Positions 9,256-18,600 of a stretch of 64,000 bases of DNA are shown piece by piece. Every line of letters starts with the position of its first letter. Position 1 is the first letter of the stretch. Origin of the DNA: Niveibacterium sp. 24ML (GTDB taxonomy: Bacteria > Pseudomonadota > Gammaproteobacteria > Burkholderiales > Rhodocyclaceae). Below the pieces are notes generated by a model. It searched no databases. It was not told the origin of the DNA and saw only the letters and a program-made list of their open reading frames with translations. The translations under genes were made by a program, and so were the position numbers. The stretch covers positions 1 through 64,000 of the forward strand of contig NZ_JAPFHA010000026.1 in assembly GCF_026586805.1 (NCBI RefSeq), in the 5' to 3' direction.

Positions 9256-9564
9256 GACGCGCGCATCGGCGGCCTTGCTCAGTTGGCTGGTGTCGTGAAG
9301 CGCCCGGGGCGCGCCGCGGTCTCGCTCGCTGCAATGAACGAAGCCATCGCCCGTGCAGGCGCTTCGGCTGGAGCGATCGGGTCCGCCCGTGCGAACTGGC
9401 CGAGAAAACGGATTCCGCTCACTCGCGAGGATCGGGCGTGGCTTGCTATGCCGGAGGTCGGTGGCGAGATCTGGCCGGCGTGGGATGTTCTGGGCAATTC
9501 GGTGGTTGCGGGCGATGCGCCTAAAGGGCCAGACGACAGCACGCCGCCGATGACCGAGGACTGA
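9256..9564 (+). pseudogene. Possible remnant of an antitoxin-like gene
   Basis: The frame encodes GLAQLAGVVKRPGRAAVSL then MNEAIARAGA, which recalls the tail of AbrB/MazE-type antitoxins (a KxPGRxxVSxEEMxEAI pattern). LTREDRAWLAMPEVGGEI follows. No convincing start codon or N-terminal DNA-binding half is found upstream in any frame. The reading is a weak resemblance only; it may be a fragment or a chance open frame. Confidence 0.2.
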
Positions 9565-10522
9565 ACTGCAATGGCGTCATGCCGTCATGGTGCAAAGGTT
9601 CGGTCGGCTAACGTGTGCGCCCGACAAGTACAAGCACCGCGGGCGGCAGCGCAAGCCCTCAGCTGCGGCCATGTGCCTAGCCACGATCCTTCGTGCTAGA
9701 GCGACATTCTGTTCGTGAGTAAGCGGGAGGCGCGCGGCGCGCACCTGATGTTTGGCCGGCTTCATGAGGGTTCCCAAAAACTGTGCGTTCCTTAGGGTTG
9801 CTGCCGATTAAGCGGAATGCATTCTTGATATAGCGATACAGCTCGCTACCGGATTACCGGCACGAATCTGACGCAGTGAGATGAATTGAATCGCCTCGAG
9901 GCGTCACACGTGCGTCGGATTTGATCTTCTCGGCCGCGACCGCGCCGAACGATTAGGCTGCATGGACACCGAGCCGGTTTCGAGTGGTGCGCACGTCGAT
10001 GCAAGCATGGCGATCAATGGATCGCCGACGCCTCTATTCTGGCCACCTTGGCGGATTAGCTCTGGCCCCGTTCCGATTCAAAGCCGGGACTCGGCTGGCG
10101 CGCCGTTTGATTCCGAAGAACCGAAGTTGGCCATCGCCGCGTTCGTCGAAACAGAGAATCGTGTGGCCCACACATTGCTCTTCGGGTTCCGCGCGACACC
10201 GCCAGGGTCAATGACTCGACGCGGCGCTTGTGCCAATCGCTGCACCACGGAGTCGCCAACAATGATTTCATTCCAGAAGCGGCGGGTCGGCGTGTCGTTC
10301 CGGCAGTCTGCTCGGCGGCCAATTCGGGTGCCCGGTTTAGAGACATGCGCCGCGCTGAAGTGGGTCTTTGGCGACGACAAAGTTCAACTGGCGGTGCAAT
10401 TCCTGCCAATGCGCGGTTGAAGCCGCATCGACGTGGTGCACAACTCAGCGTCGTCAAGGCAGCGCGCCGAACCCGCAGAATCCTTAACGTTCACCAGCAA
10501 ACCAATACGGCCGAACGCCCGG
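9565..10522. other. Long stretch without a supportable gene
   Basis: Several open frames exist on both strands, but none shows a recognisable motif, a good ribosome site and plausible composition together. A 62-residue minus-strand frame starting near 9763 (MKPAKHQVRAARLPLT) is the best small candidate, but it is unsupported. The stretch may be decayed accessory DNA. Confidence 0.4.
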
Positions 10523-10891
10523 CTACGGGGCGGGTGTTCCGCCGATCGTTGATGTCGCCTGAAGCCACCAGGCTTGCCGAACCATGCCGCGCAGTCGGTC
10601 GTCGAAATCTACCCACTCAAAGCCCGCGATGAGCATCCCGCGGATGTCGATCGTGATGATGGTTGGGTCGTAAAGGGGTGGGAATACTTGCCGCTGCACC
10701 TTAGCACCACTTGGAACCGGGTCCCAGAAGCGGGCAACGGTGTGTGGGTCAAAGGCGCTGGGCGGCTGCGCGACCCCGGAGGACCCGGCACGTTTGATTT
10801 CGAGCAGACCCGTCTTGGGCGTGACTTGCCGCAGCACATCGGCGGGGATGCGCTTGCCGGCGTTGAGAAGGATGCGGGCTTGCAGGAACAT
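10523..10891 (-). CDS. Hypothetical protein
   Basis: A 122-residue protein with readable protein-like composition: MFLQARILLNAGKRIPADVL, TPKTGLLEIKRAGSSG, YDPTIITIDIRGMLIAGFEW and MVRQAWWLQAT. The start at 10891 is preferred over 10951 because the longer form would overlap the start region of the divergent SRAP gene. The family is unknown to me. Its divergent position beside SRAP suggests shared regulation. No membrane or export signal is seen. Confidence 0.6.
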   Translation of the reverse strand: MFLQARILLNAGKRIPADVLRQVTPKTGLLEIKRAGSSGVAQPPSAFDPHTVARFWDPVPSGAKVQRQVFPPLYDPTIITIDIRGMLIAGFEWVDFDDRLRGMVRQAWWLQATSTIGGTPAP

Positions 10892-10950
10892 AGATTGCCT
10901 GTATGTGCATTCAGTATCCCGCATTCGCGGCGCCGGTGCAAAATGCCGCA

Positions 10951-11607
10951 ATGTGCGCTGACTACAACCCCGCCAGAATCCAGCACCTAGAACGATTGCA
11001 CCTTGGTTCTCACACGATCGCGCCGCCGGCGTTTGCTTTCAGCGAAACCTTTCCCGGCGGCGTAGCCCCCTTCCTCGCCAACATCCTGAGCGCCGAATGG
11101 TTGCCCGGCATGTTCGGCATGGTCCCTCATTGGGGGGATCCGGCGAAGCTCTCACGCATGACGTACAACGCGAGGGCAGAGACGGTCGCGGAAAAACCAA
11201 GCTTCCGGGCCGCGTGGAAAAACAAACAGTTCGGCCTAATCCCTGCCGAGTGCTTCTTCGAGCCGAACTACGAGAGCGGTAAGGCCGTGCGCTGGCGCAT
11301 TGGACGCGCTGACGGCGAGCCGTTCATGCTGGCTGGCATATGGGAACGCCGCATGCACGACGAGGGGCCGGCGCACTGGTCATTCTCGATGCTGACGATC
11401 AACGCCGACGATCACCCGCTGATGCACCGATTCCACAAACCGGGCGACGAGAAGCGCAGCGTGGTCGTGCTCGATCCTGATGATCACGAAGGATGGCTCA
11501 ATGCGCGTACCGAGCCTGAAGCGCGCAGCTATCTCAGGCTCTTTGAACCCGAGCTAATGACCGCCGGCCCAGCGCCACTGCCTCCACGCCGCAAGCCGCC
11601 CGCATGA
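10951..11607 (+). CDS. yedK: SOS response-associated peptidase (SRAP/YedK family)
   Basis: SRAP proteins crosslink covalently to abasic sites in single-stranded DNA through Cys2 and protect them. The start at 10951 places Cys directly after the initiator Met (MCADYNPARI), as the mechanism demands; a start at 10903 would bury it. Other family residues are present: Asn in NARAET, the catalytic Glu in LIPAECFFEP, and His in HPLMHRFHKPGDEKRS. The length of 218 residues is normal. The stop overlaps the next start by 4 nt (ATGA), so the thermonuclease-like gene is translationally coupled. Confidence 0.92.
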   Translation: MCADYNPARIQHLERLHLGSHTIAPPAFAFSETFPGGVAPFLANILSAEWLPGMFGMVPHWGDPAKLSRMTYNARAETVAEKPSFRAAWKNKQFGLIPAECFFEPNYESGKAVRWRIGRADGEPFMLAGIWERRMHDEGPAHWSFSMLTINADDHPLMHRFHKPGDEKRSVVVLDPDDHEGWLNARTEPEARSYLRLFEPELMTAGPAPLPPRRKPPA

Positions 11608-12032
11608 CGGGCGCGCTCCTGCTGTGCCTAATCGTCGGCGTGTCGGATGGCGATACCGTCACCGCACGCTGCAGCGCCGAAACCATCAAGGTGCGGCTCT
11701 CAGAAATTGACGCACCCGAGAAGGCCCAGCCATACGGCGAGCGGTCCAAGCAGGCGCTGTCGGATCTGTGCTTTCAGCACAACGCGACAATTGAGGACAA
11801 GGGCCAAGACCGCTACCAACGCAAAATTGGCCGCGTGCATTGTGCTGGCGTAGATGCGAACCTTCGGCAGGTGCAAATGGGCCTTGCGTGGGCATACACC
11901 AAGTACCTGACCGACCCGGCGATACGCCAGGCAGAAGACTCTGCACGCTCCGCCCGCTCAGGGCTGTGGGCTGACGACTCACCCTCTCCGCCATGGGAGT
12001 GGCGGCACAAGCGTCGTACTAGGTCAAACTGA
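11604..12032 (+). CDS. Secreted thermonuclease-like (SNase) protein
   Basis: A 142-residue staphylococcal-nuclease-fold protein. It begins with a hydrophobic stretch (GALLLCLIVGVSDG) that could act as a short signal peptide. Core motifs are SDGDTVTARC, VRLSEIDAPEKAQPYGERSK, with the catalytic Arg and metal-binding Asp region, and DRYQRKIGRV, with the second Arg. The tail GLWADDSPSPPWEWRHK is typical. The start overlaps the SRAP stop by ATGA. A second, independent SNase gene lies at 43.3 kb. Confidence 0.85.
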   Translation: MTGALLLCLIVGVSDGDTVTARCSAETIKVRLSEIDAPEKAQPYGERSKQALSDLCFQHNATIEDKGQDRYQRKIGRVHCAGVDANLRQVQMGLAWAYTKYLTDPAIRQAEDSARSARSGLWADDSPSPPWEWRHKRRTRSN

Positions 12033-12363
12033 AAGCGATTGGTTCGATTTCTTCATGGCTCCATCTTCTCAAGAGTGGGAGCCTCCTCAAAACCCGGGGC
12101 GATTCAGTCAAGTTGCATCGCGGATCTGGTTTGACCGGAAAACATCTGCCCTACACTTCCGTCGCGGATGGGAGCGTTATTTCCTGTGTGTCGGTTCTCA
12201 TCGACATGCGCCGTTGCGGCGATTGACGTCGCAATCAATGCCGTGCTGAGCAATAGGAAGCAGTTGCAATCGTTCTAGACCACTTCGGTAATTCGCTGGG
12301 GGCAATGTGGTTGTTTCCTTGATTTGCGTTCTCTAGTCTAGTCGCCCGCCACGGAAAGGCCCA
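12033..12363. other. Intergenic stretch, no gene seen
   Basis: The 331-bp gap lies between the SNase stop and the convergent end of the type I secretion locus. No open frame with protein-like content, no clear terminator hairpin with a T-run and no repeat was found. Confidence 0.5.
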
Positions 12364-13833
12364 TCACTCAGCGAGTCTCAAGTTACTGACGAGGCACGCC
12401 AATGCGTTTTGGTAAGACGCGCCCGGCACCTGCCATTCCAATGTAGGAAAAACCGCCTGATCATGCAATTGACATATCGCATTAGGTGCATCGACTTCAA
12501 CGGCAGTCGCGCTGGTCCCCAAGCCGGTTCGCTGACCGAGGCTCAAAGCCATGCTGGCTACAGCATCTCGCGAGATGAGAGCGGTCGCAATATTGAAAGA
12601 CGACTCGCTGATACCAAGTTGTTCCGAGTCAGGAGACCAGACCAACGACCGCCTAAACCAGACCAAAGCGGCCTGAGTAGCCCACGCGGCCGTCATCGCG
12701 ATCGCCAAGCGCTGCGGCTCCGATAGGTCCGTCGCTCTCCACACGGCTATAAAGTCGGTCGGTATTGCTGTCGTGATTGCTTGAAGTCCCTCCCAGAGCG
12801 AGGGCATCGTTTCGCAAAACTCGATCGTCTGTACGCGAGGGTCGCGCACGCTCGTCAGGACCTTGGCCACAGGTTCGCCTGGCTGCAGGGCGATCACGAG
12901 TTTCGACGAGCGATAGGTTTGGTTCCGAAAGCTGGCGATGGCATTCTTGAGATCATCGTCATTGGCACCAGGCGGCACCACGCAAAGGACTGTTGGACCT
13001 TCCTCAAGCAATCCGTTGTGGATCACCCCCGCCTCGCCCTCACCGCAGCCTTCTTGGTACCGTGTTACCGGCAGGCCTGCCGGATAGCTACGTTGGAATG
13101 CCTGTCCGACGCCCTCTCTGCTTACCCACGTACCGGCCCAATGGTGTACCGCATAGGCGTTAGCGGTCCGCTCGCACCACACCTGCAGGTCATAGCCCTC
13201 GCCAGTCCGACACTCCGGCTCATCCAATGGGTAGACACTCTCGGCCGGTGCCAGGAACACTGAACGCTGGTGGTTCGACCGTTCAAAAGCTCTCGTTAGC
13301 ATGTACGGGCCGGTCGTCTCCATCGACCCGTCCTTGCCGGCCGATCGAAGCAATTCCGCGAACACATCCCCCCATAGCGGATGCATGGGCACCGAAGCCA
13401 TGAACGCAGTGGAGAGCACTTGCCTGAAGTGCTGGGCGCCCGGCGCACTACCGTGCGAACTTGGCTCGACCGGAGTCACGGCGCTGTGCCCAGCTAGCAA
13501 ACCGTCTATCGGCTTGAGGCATTCCACATCGAGATCAACGTAGATCCCGCCGAATGCGGACAACAACATGTACCGCAACGCATCAACCCGTTCGATTTCG
13601 AGCTGGTAGCCCTCGTAAAGTGACAGCAGCTCAGGAAATCGTTCGCGAACGAAGGCGCTACTACGGGCGGGGGACCAGAACTCGTATCGGTAGTCGGGAT
13701 TGTGGCGCTGCCAACTCTTGGCAAACCGCGCCCACTCGCGTGGCATAACCGACTCAGGAGAGAAGGGATGCCAAATCTGGTGGATGAGCTTAGGAATCGC
13801 CCCACGCCCCAAACGTTCGCGGCTATCGCTCAC
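12364..13833 (-). CDS. Two-domain glycosyltransferase (GT32 plus GT2-like)
   Basis: The N-terminal half is a DXD sugar transferase of the GT32/Och1 type: IPKLIHQIWHPF, a DALRYMLLSAFGGIYVDLD block with the metal-binding DxD near residue 100, and HHWAGTWVS. The C-terminal half (about residues 270-489) resembles a GT2-like fold, with TVLCVVPPGANDDDLKNAI, SFRNQTYRSSKLVIAL and FIAVWRATDLSEPQRL, but its DxD is not obvious. The gene is last in the minus-strand secretion locus and its start overlaps the end of the HlyD gene by 11 nt. A role in glycosylating the secreted RTX protein or surface polysaccharide is inference. Confidence 0.8.
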   Translation of the reverse strand: MSDSRERLGRGAIPKLIHQIWHPFSPESVMPREWARFAKSWQRHNPDYRYEFWSPARSSAFVRERFPELLSLYEGYQLEIERVDALRYMLLSAFGGIYVDLDVECLKPIDGLLAGHSAVTPVEPSSHGSAPGAQHFRQVLSTAFMASVPMHPLWGDVFAELLRSAGKDGSMETTGPYMLTRAFERSNHQRSVFLAPAESVYPLDEPECRTGEGYDLQVWCERTANAYAVHHWAGTWVSREGVGQAFQRSYPAGLPVTRYQEGCGEGEAGVIHNGLLEEGPTVLCVVPPGANDDDLKNAIASFRNQTYRSSKLVIALQPGEPVAKVLTSVRDPRVQTIEFCETMPSLWEGLQAITTAIPTDFIAVWRATDLSEPQRLAIAMTAAWATQAALVWFRRSLVWSPDSEQLGISESSFNIATALISRDAVASMALSLGQRTGLGTSATAVEVDAPNAICQLHDQAVFPTLEWQVPGASYQNALACLVSNLRLAE

Positions 13834-15184
13834 GTGCAGCCTCCATCCCGACCTTTTTTACCGGAGAAAGCAGATATTCGATCACCGACCGGTCGCCCTG
13901 ATGGATTTCAGCAGTCACCAACATGCCCGGACTCAACTCCAATCGTTCTCCGCTCGCAGTAATCAACGCCGGCGTGTTCAGGCTCACCAGCGCCTTGTAA
14001 GAGAGCATGGCCGGAGCGCCCTGCTGTTGCTGACGTGGGTCGGAAGAATCGGCGCTCACCATGGTGACTCTGCCATCCAGTAACCCGTACTTCTGAAACT
14101 GGTACGCTGCGATTTTGACCTTAACGGGCTGCCCTACAGCGACAAAGCCAACATCCTCATTCTTGAGCAATACCTCCGCCTGCACCGGTTCGTTGCGCGG
14201 CACGATGTTCATCAACACGGAGCCTGCGGCAACGACTGAGCCTTGGGTCGTGGTTGCCATGTCTTTGACGATGCCATCATGCGGCGCCCGAATGTCGAGC
14301 ATTCCGGATCGGATCGTTGATTTGTCCAGTTCGTTGGACACCTTGTTGAGGTCCGTGGTGAGCTCCACGCGTTCGTTCTCAAGTTGCGCACGGTAACTCG
14401 AACGAATTCCGGCGAGTTTCTGCTGAGACTGTGCAATCACAGCGCGAATACTCTCGACGTTCGAATGCTGCGCCTTCAGATCCTGCTCATGCTCGATCGC
14501 TTCGCGGGACTTCTCTGCCGCCGCTAGCTCGCCGACAAAGCCTTGCTGATGGAGTTTTTCGTAGGCCTCGGCCGTCCGCCGATAGGTCGGCAGGGTCGCG
14601 GTAAGCTTCTGAAGCACTTGCTCCGCCGATTGCAGATCCGCGCGCAGCTTGTTCTGAGTTTCTTGCTCTTGCGCCAGCGAGTCGAGGTACGCCTGACGAT
14701 GTGCCCGGTATTGGGTCTCAACGCGGCTGAACAACTCCGTAGCGTCATCGTGCTGTCGCACAAACGGACGGTCCGCCAGTTCAGCTTCGATCCGACGCAG
14801 CGACAAACGCTTGAGACTCGAATCGGTCTTCAACGCGCCGATATCAGACTCATTGAGCCGCGCATCCAGACGCATCAGAAGTTGACCAGTCTTTACTGCG
14901 TCGCCTTCCTTTACGAGGATTTCAGTGACGACCCCTGCCTCGGCCGGTTGGACGACCTTGGTAAACGAGACGGGTACCAACCGCCCTTCCGCGCTGGCAA
15001 TGACATCCAGGCGCGCAAAAATCGCCCAAACCAAGAGCAGGCCGATCAATACGAGGACTGTGATGAGGATGACGCGAGGGAGACGCTCGGGCGGGCGTTC
15101 CTGGATAGCTAGCAGGTCCGGTGCGAAATCAAGCGCCTCGGGCGCGAGCACCCGAGGCTTGGCATTGATGGAGTCTTCAGCCAT
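13823..15184 (-). CDS. HlyD-family type I secretion adaptor
   Basis: The periplasmic adaptor bridges the inner-membrane ABC exporter and an outer-membrane TolC channel. It has a cytoplasmic N-terminus, one membrane helix (VILITVLVLIGLLLVWAIFA), a lipoyl/barrel-sandwich half (VVQPAEAGVVTEILVKEGDA), a long coiled-coil hairpin, the second half-motif (LDIRAPHDGIVKDM) and a C-terminal beta-barrel region. Length is 453 residues. The start at 15184 (MAEDSINAK) is chosen over 15217; it overlaps the end of the acyltransferase gene by 8 nt. No tolC gene is in the window, so the channel must come from elsewhere. Confidence 0.93.
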   Translation of the reverse strand: MAEDSINAKPRVLAPEALDFAPDLLAIQERPPERLPRVILITVLVLIGLLLVWAIFARLDVIASAEGRLVPVSFTKVVQPAEAGVVTEILVKEGDAVKTGQLLMRLDARLNESDIGALKTDSSLKRLSLRRIEAELADRPFVRQHDDATELFSRVETQYRAHRQAYLDSLAQEQETQNKLRADLQSAEQVLQKLTATLPTYRRTAEAYEKLHQQGFVGELAAAEKSREAIEHEQDLKAQHSNVESIRAVIAQSQQKLAGIRSSYRAQLENERVELTTDLNKVSNELDKSTIRSGMLDIRAPHDGIVKDMATTTQGSVVAAGSVLMNIVPRNEPVQAEVLLKNEDVGFVAVGQPVKVKIAAYQFQKYGLLDGRVTMVSADSSDPRQQQQGAPAMLSYKALVSLNTPALITASGERLELSPGMLVTAEIHQGDRSVIEYLLSPVKKVGMEAARER

Positions 15185-15644
15185 TGCCTTTGAATTCGCG
15201 CAGGGTCGTCGTGCCACCTGTATCAGTTACCCACGCCCGCACGATGCGTCCAGGGGCAAATCGGTCGATCGTTTGCTGTAGCAATCCGTCGGGATCGCCG
15301 AAAGGCGTCACGATATCGACAAGCCACGGGTTCGTGCCGCTCTTCCATTCATGCGGCGCGAGAATCGGGCTGGTCGAGCGCAAGCGCGCATCGACCTCGT
15401 CGCTCACTAATGCCCACGTGAAGAACGCCCACGGAAATTCCTGCTTCGAATAGAAGTGGCACTGATCGTGAATCAGCGGCGGCATCAAACGCCAATCGAG
15501 ATCGGCGATGAACGAGTACTTCCGCTGCGGATCTCTTGCATAGAGCCACAGCACTGGCCCAAGCAAGGGCAGTTTGCCAAGCTCTTTGCGCGCCGTATCA
15601 AACTGCTGCGCCGCCGAAATCGGGTCTGTCGTCAAGTTGGTCAT
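15177..15644 (-). CDS. HlyC-type toxin-activating lysine acyltransferase, catalytic His replaced
   Basis: The family moves a fatty acyl chain from acyl-ACP onto internal lysines of RTX toxins. Recognisable parts are LGPVLWLYARDPQRKYSF, FIADLDWRLMPPLI, FPWAFFTWALVSDEVDARL and the catalytic-Asp block WLVDIVTPFGDPDG. By alignment with HlyC, the position of the catalytic His (SPLHR in HlyC) is Arg here (DPQRK), so the enzyme may be inactive or altered. The ATG at 15644 is preferred over an upstream TTG at 15659. The gene starts 22 nt after the RTX stop, the usual toxin/activator neighbourhood although in reverse order. Confidence 0.82.
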   Translation of the reverse strand: MTNLTTDPISAAQQFDTARKELGKLPLLGPVLWLYARDPQRKYSFIADLDWRLMPPLIHDQCHFYSKQEFPWAFFTWALVSDEVDARLRSTSPILAPHEWKSGTNPWLVDIVTPFGDPDGLLQQTIDRFAPGRIVRAWVTDTGGTTTLREFKGNG

Positions 15645-15665
15645 GGTTGATCCATTCAATTGTGC

Positions 15666-18600
15666 TTACAGCTTTTGGCTCGGCTGACCGATGGGCAACT
15701 TACCGCTGGCGAGCAAGCTACTGAAGAGCTGCGATCCAGCGATGCTCTCAAGGTGTGACGTTTCGGAGCTGGGCAGACCGGCATTACCCACGGCAATCGC
15801 CATATCGAACCCAGCCCGCAACGCGGTCCAAGCATCAAGCACCTCAGGTACCGGCGTCGCAGTACCGCGACGACCGCAACCGTCACCCCAGCCGGAAATG
15901 GCTCCGGCGTCCGTCATTTTGAAGGAACCTGTGGTGGCGTAATCGTACGCCGCATCATAGTCGTCCGACCGACGGTTTGTACCCATCTGGTACGCCGACA
16001 AGAGCGACGCAGTCGTCACGTTCCAACTGGACAGCGAGGGATTTTTGACTCGCGCGGCATCAAAGTCTGCAACGATCCGTTGGAAGTCAAACGCCACCAC
16101 TTCGCGATTCACCAATCGCTCATTTGAAGTCGCCTGATAGTCGCCACCGTTCGCGCTCGTCACGATCTGAAGACGCGACACGCCCTTACCGCTGTATCCC
16201 ACATACCAGTCTTTCAACGTGATCCTATCGGTACCACCCACGGACAGGATCAAGTCGTTGCCCGCTTTCTGCAAAGCCAAATCGGCGTATCGGACGCCCC
16301 CACCCAACGACAATGTGTCCGCTTGCCAGGTGCCCATTTTCAGGACATCAGCGCCATCACCACGGTTGAACGCGATGATGTTCTGATCGCCGCCGGCGTC
16401 GATCACATCGTTACCGCGACCTGCGGCAATGAAGTCAGAGCCATAGCCCGCCGAAATAGTGTCTGCACCATCGCCGGCATCGATGAAATCACTATCGTTG
16501 CCCGCGTCGATTAAATCATTGCCAGCACCGGCAACGAGAATATCAACGCCGTTGTCGCCGACAAGCCGGTCATCCCCGTCTCCACTGGCGAGCAAATCAC
16601 TGTCGTTACCGCCATCGAGCGAATCATCACCATCACCACCGAACAGGCGGTCACGACCGTTGCTTCCGATCAGCGTGTCTTTACCGCCACCGCCCCAGAG
16701 TTCGTCGCTGTCATTTCCGCCATCGATCCAGTCGTTACCGCCTTCACCGAAGAGTCGATCCTCCTGGTTGCTGCCGTAAACCACGTCATTCCCTGAACGG
16801 GCAAATACCGTATCGCGACCGTTTCCAGCGTAAATGGTGTTGTCGTTCCGATCACCGTACAACAGGTCGTTGCCATTACCGCCATTCAACGTCGTGGCAC
16901 GAACCAGCAGAGAATCGAGCGTTAGCGCTTGTCCCGTGGCGGTGACAAAGCGCTCGATCGGCGAGGAGCCATCGGCATTGAGCACGATATCCAACCCCTG
17001 GCCGGCCTGCTCGTTACCTTGGGCGTCAAGGACTGAGACGAAGACATGCCGTTCGTTGCCCACGGCGAAAGACCGTCCAGCAAGCGTGGACAGATCCAGC
17101 CCAGCACCGAGCGTCACCGTGTCATCGCCAGACGCGTCCCGAACGAGGTCACGACCATCACCGCGCCCGAATACGTAGGTGTCGTTTCCGACACCGCCGT
17201 CGAGTTCGTCATTGCCCTGGCCGCCGTAAAGCAAATCATTGCCAGCACCGCCAAACAAACTGTTACGTCCACCGTTACCGGTCAGCGTGTTGTCGAGCCC
17301 GTTGCCGGTAGCACTGATGTCTCCCATGCCCAGCAATAGCAAGTTTTCAACGTTCTCCGGCAATACATAGCTCACGGTACTCCGAACGCTATCCTTGCCG
17401 GAACCCAGCAATTCGATGATCTGATCGCCAGCGTTGTCGACGAAGTACGTGTCGTCCCCTTCACCGCCAGACATCGAATCCGCACCAACGCCACCGTTCA
17501 GCACGTTTGCCGCGGCGTTCCCGAGCAACACGTTGTCTAGCGTATTACCGAGGCCGTTGATTGCGTTCGAGCCGGTCAGGACCAAACGCTCGATATTCTC
17601 TGCTAGCGTCCAATCGACCGAGGACTTCACCGTGTCAACGCCGGCGCCGGCAAGCTCAATGGTTTGGTCGTTAGCGCGATCAACAATGTAGGCGTCATCG
17701 CCCGCGCCGCCGATCAACAAGTCCGCACCAGCACCGCCGTCAAGCACGTTCGCTGCGTCATTACCGACGATCCGGTTGTCGAGCGTGTTGCCGGTACCAT
17801 CAATGGCGTTTGTGCCCGTGAGCGTCAGGTTTTCCACGTTGTCCGTCAGCGCGAACGAGATCGAGGCAACGACGGTGTCAGTACCACCATCGGGCACTTC
17901 AACGGTCGTATCGCCTGCGTTGTCGACGATGTACGTGTCATCACCGCCTTGGCCCACCATCCGATCTGCGCCCAGGCCACCATCCAGTCGGTTCGCCGCA
18001 TTGTTCCCGACCAACTCGTTATCGAGGACGTTACCCGTCGCATCGATCGGCGCCAGCCCCGTCAAGACCACGTTCTCGACCGCGTCGGGCGCTACATAGC
18101 TAACGCTGGCAATCACCGTATCCAGGCCGTTGCCCGCCGCTTCAATCACCTGATCGCCAAGGTTGTCGACGTAGTAGATGTCGTCACCAGCACCACCGAG
18201 CATGCGGTCCGCGCCCACTCCGCCATCGAGCACATTGCCTGCGGAGTTTCCGACCAAATCGTTATCCAGGGCATTGCCCGTGGCGTCAATCGCAGCGGCG
18301 CCCACGAGTTCAAGTCGCTCAAGGTTGTCGCCCAACGTCCAACTGACGGAAGAGATGACCGTGTCGCGGCCCTCACCTTCACGCTCGATCGTCTTGTCAA
18401 ACACGCTGTCGACGACATACACGTCGTCACCGCGACCACCCACCATCGTGTCGGCCCCGGAACCGCCGTCGAGACGGTTGGCAGCGTCGTTACCGACGAT
18501 CAGGTTGTCGAGCGTATTGCCTGACCCGTCAATCGCCGCGATACCAGACAGACGTAGGGTCTCGATGTTGTCCGCAAGGTGGAGGCTGACACTTGAGACC

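Noticed and set aside
9962-10420. A 152-residue plus-strand open frame
   Set aside because: No motif, no ribosome site and unnatural composition; overlapping frames on both strands are of similar length.
10743-10752. TGTGGGTCAA as a left end of the Tn7-like element
   Set aside because: It lies inside a coding gene and matches only the first six bases of the right end, with no further TnsB-like repeats.
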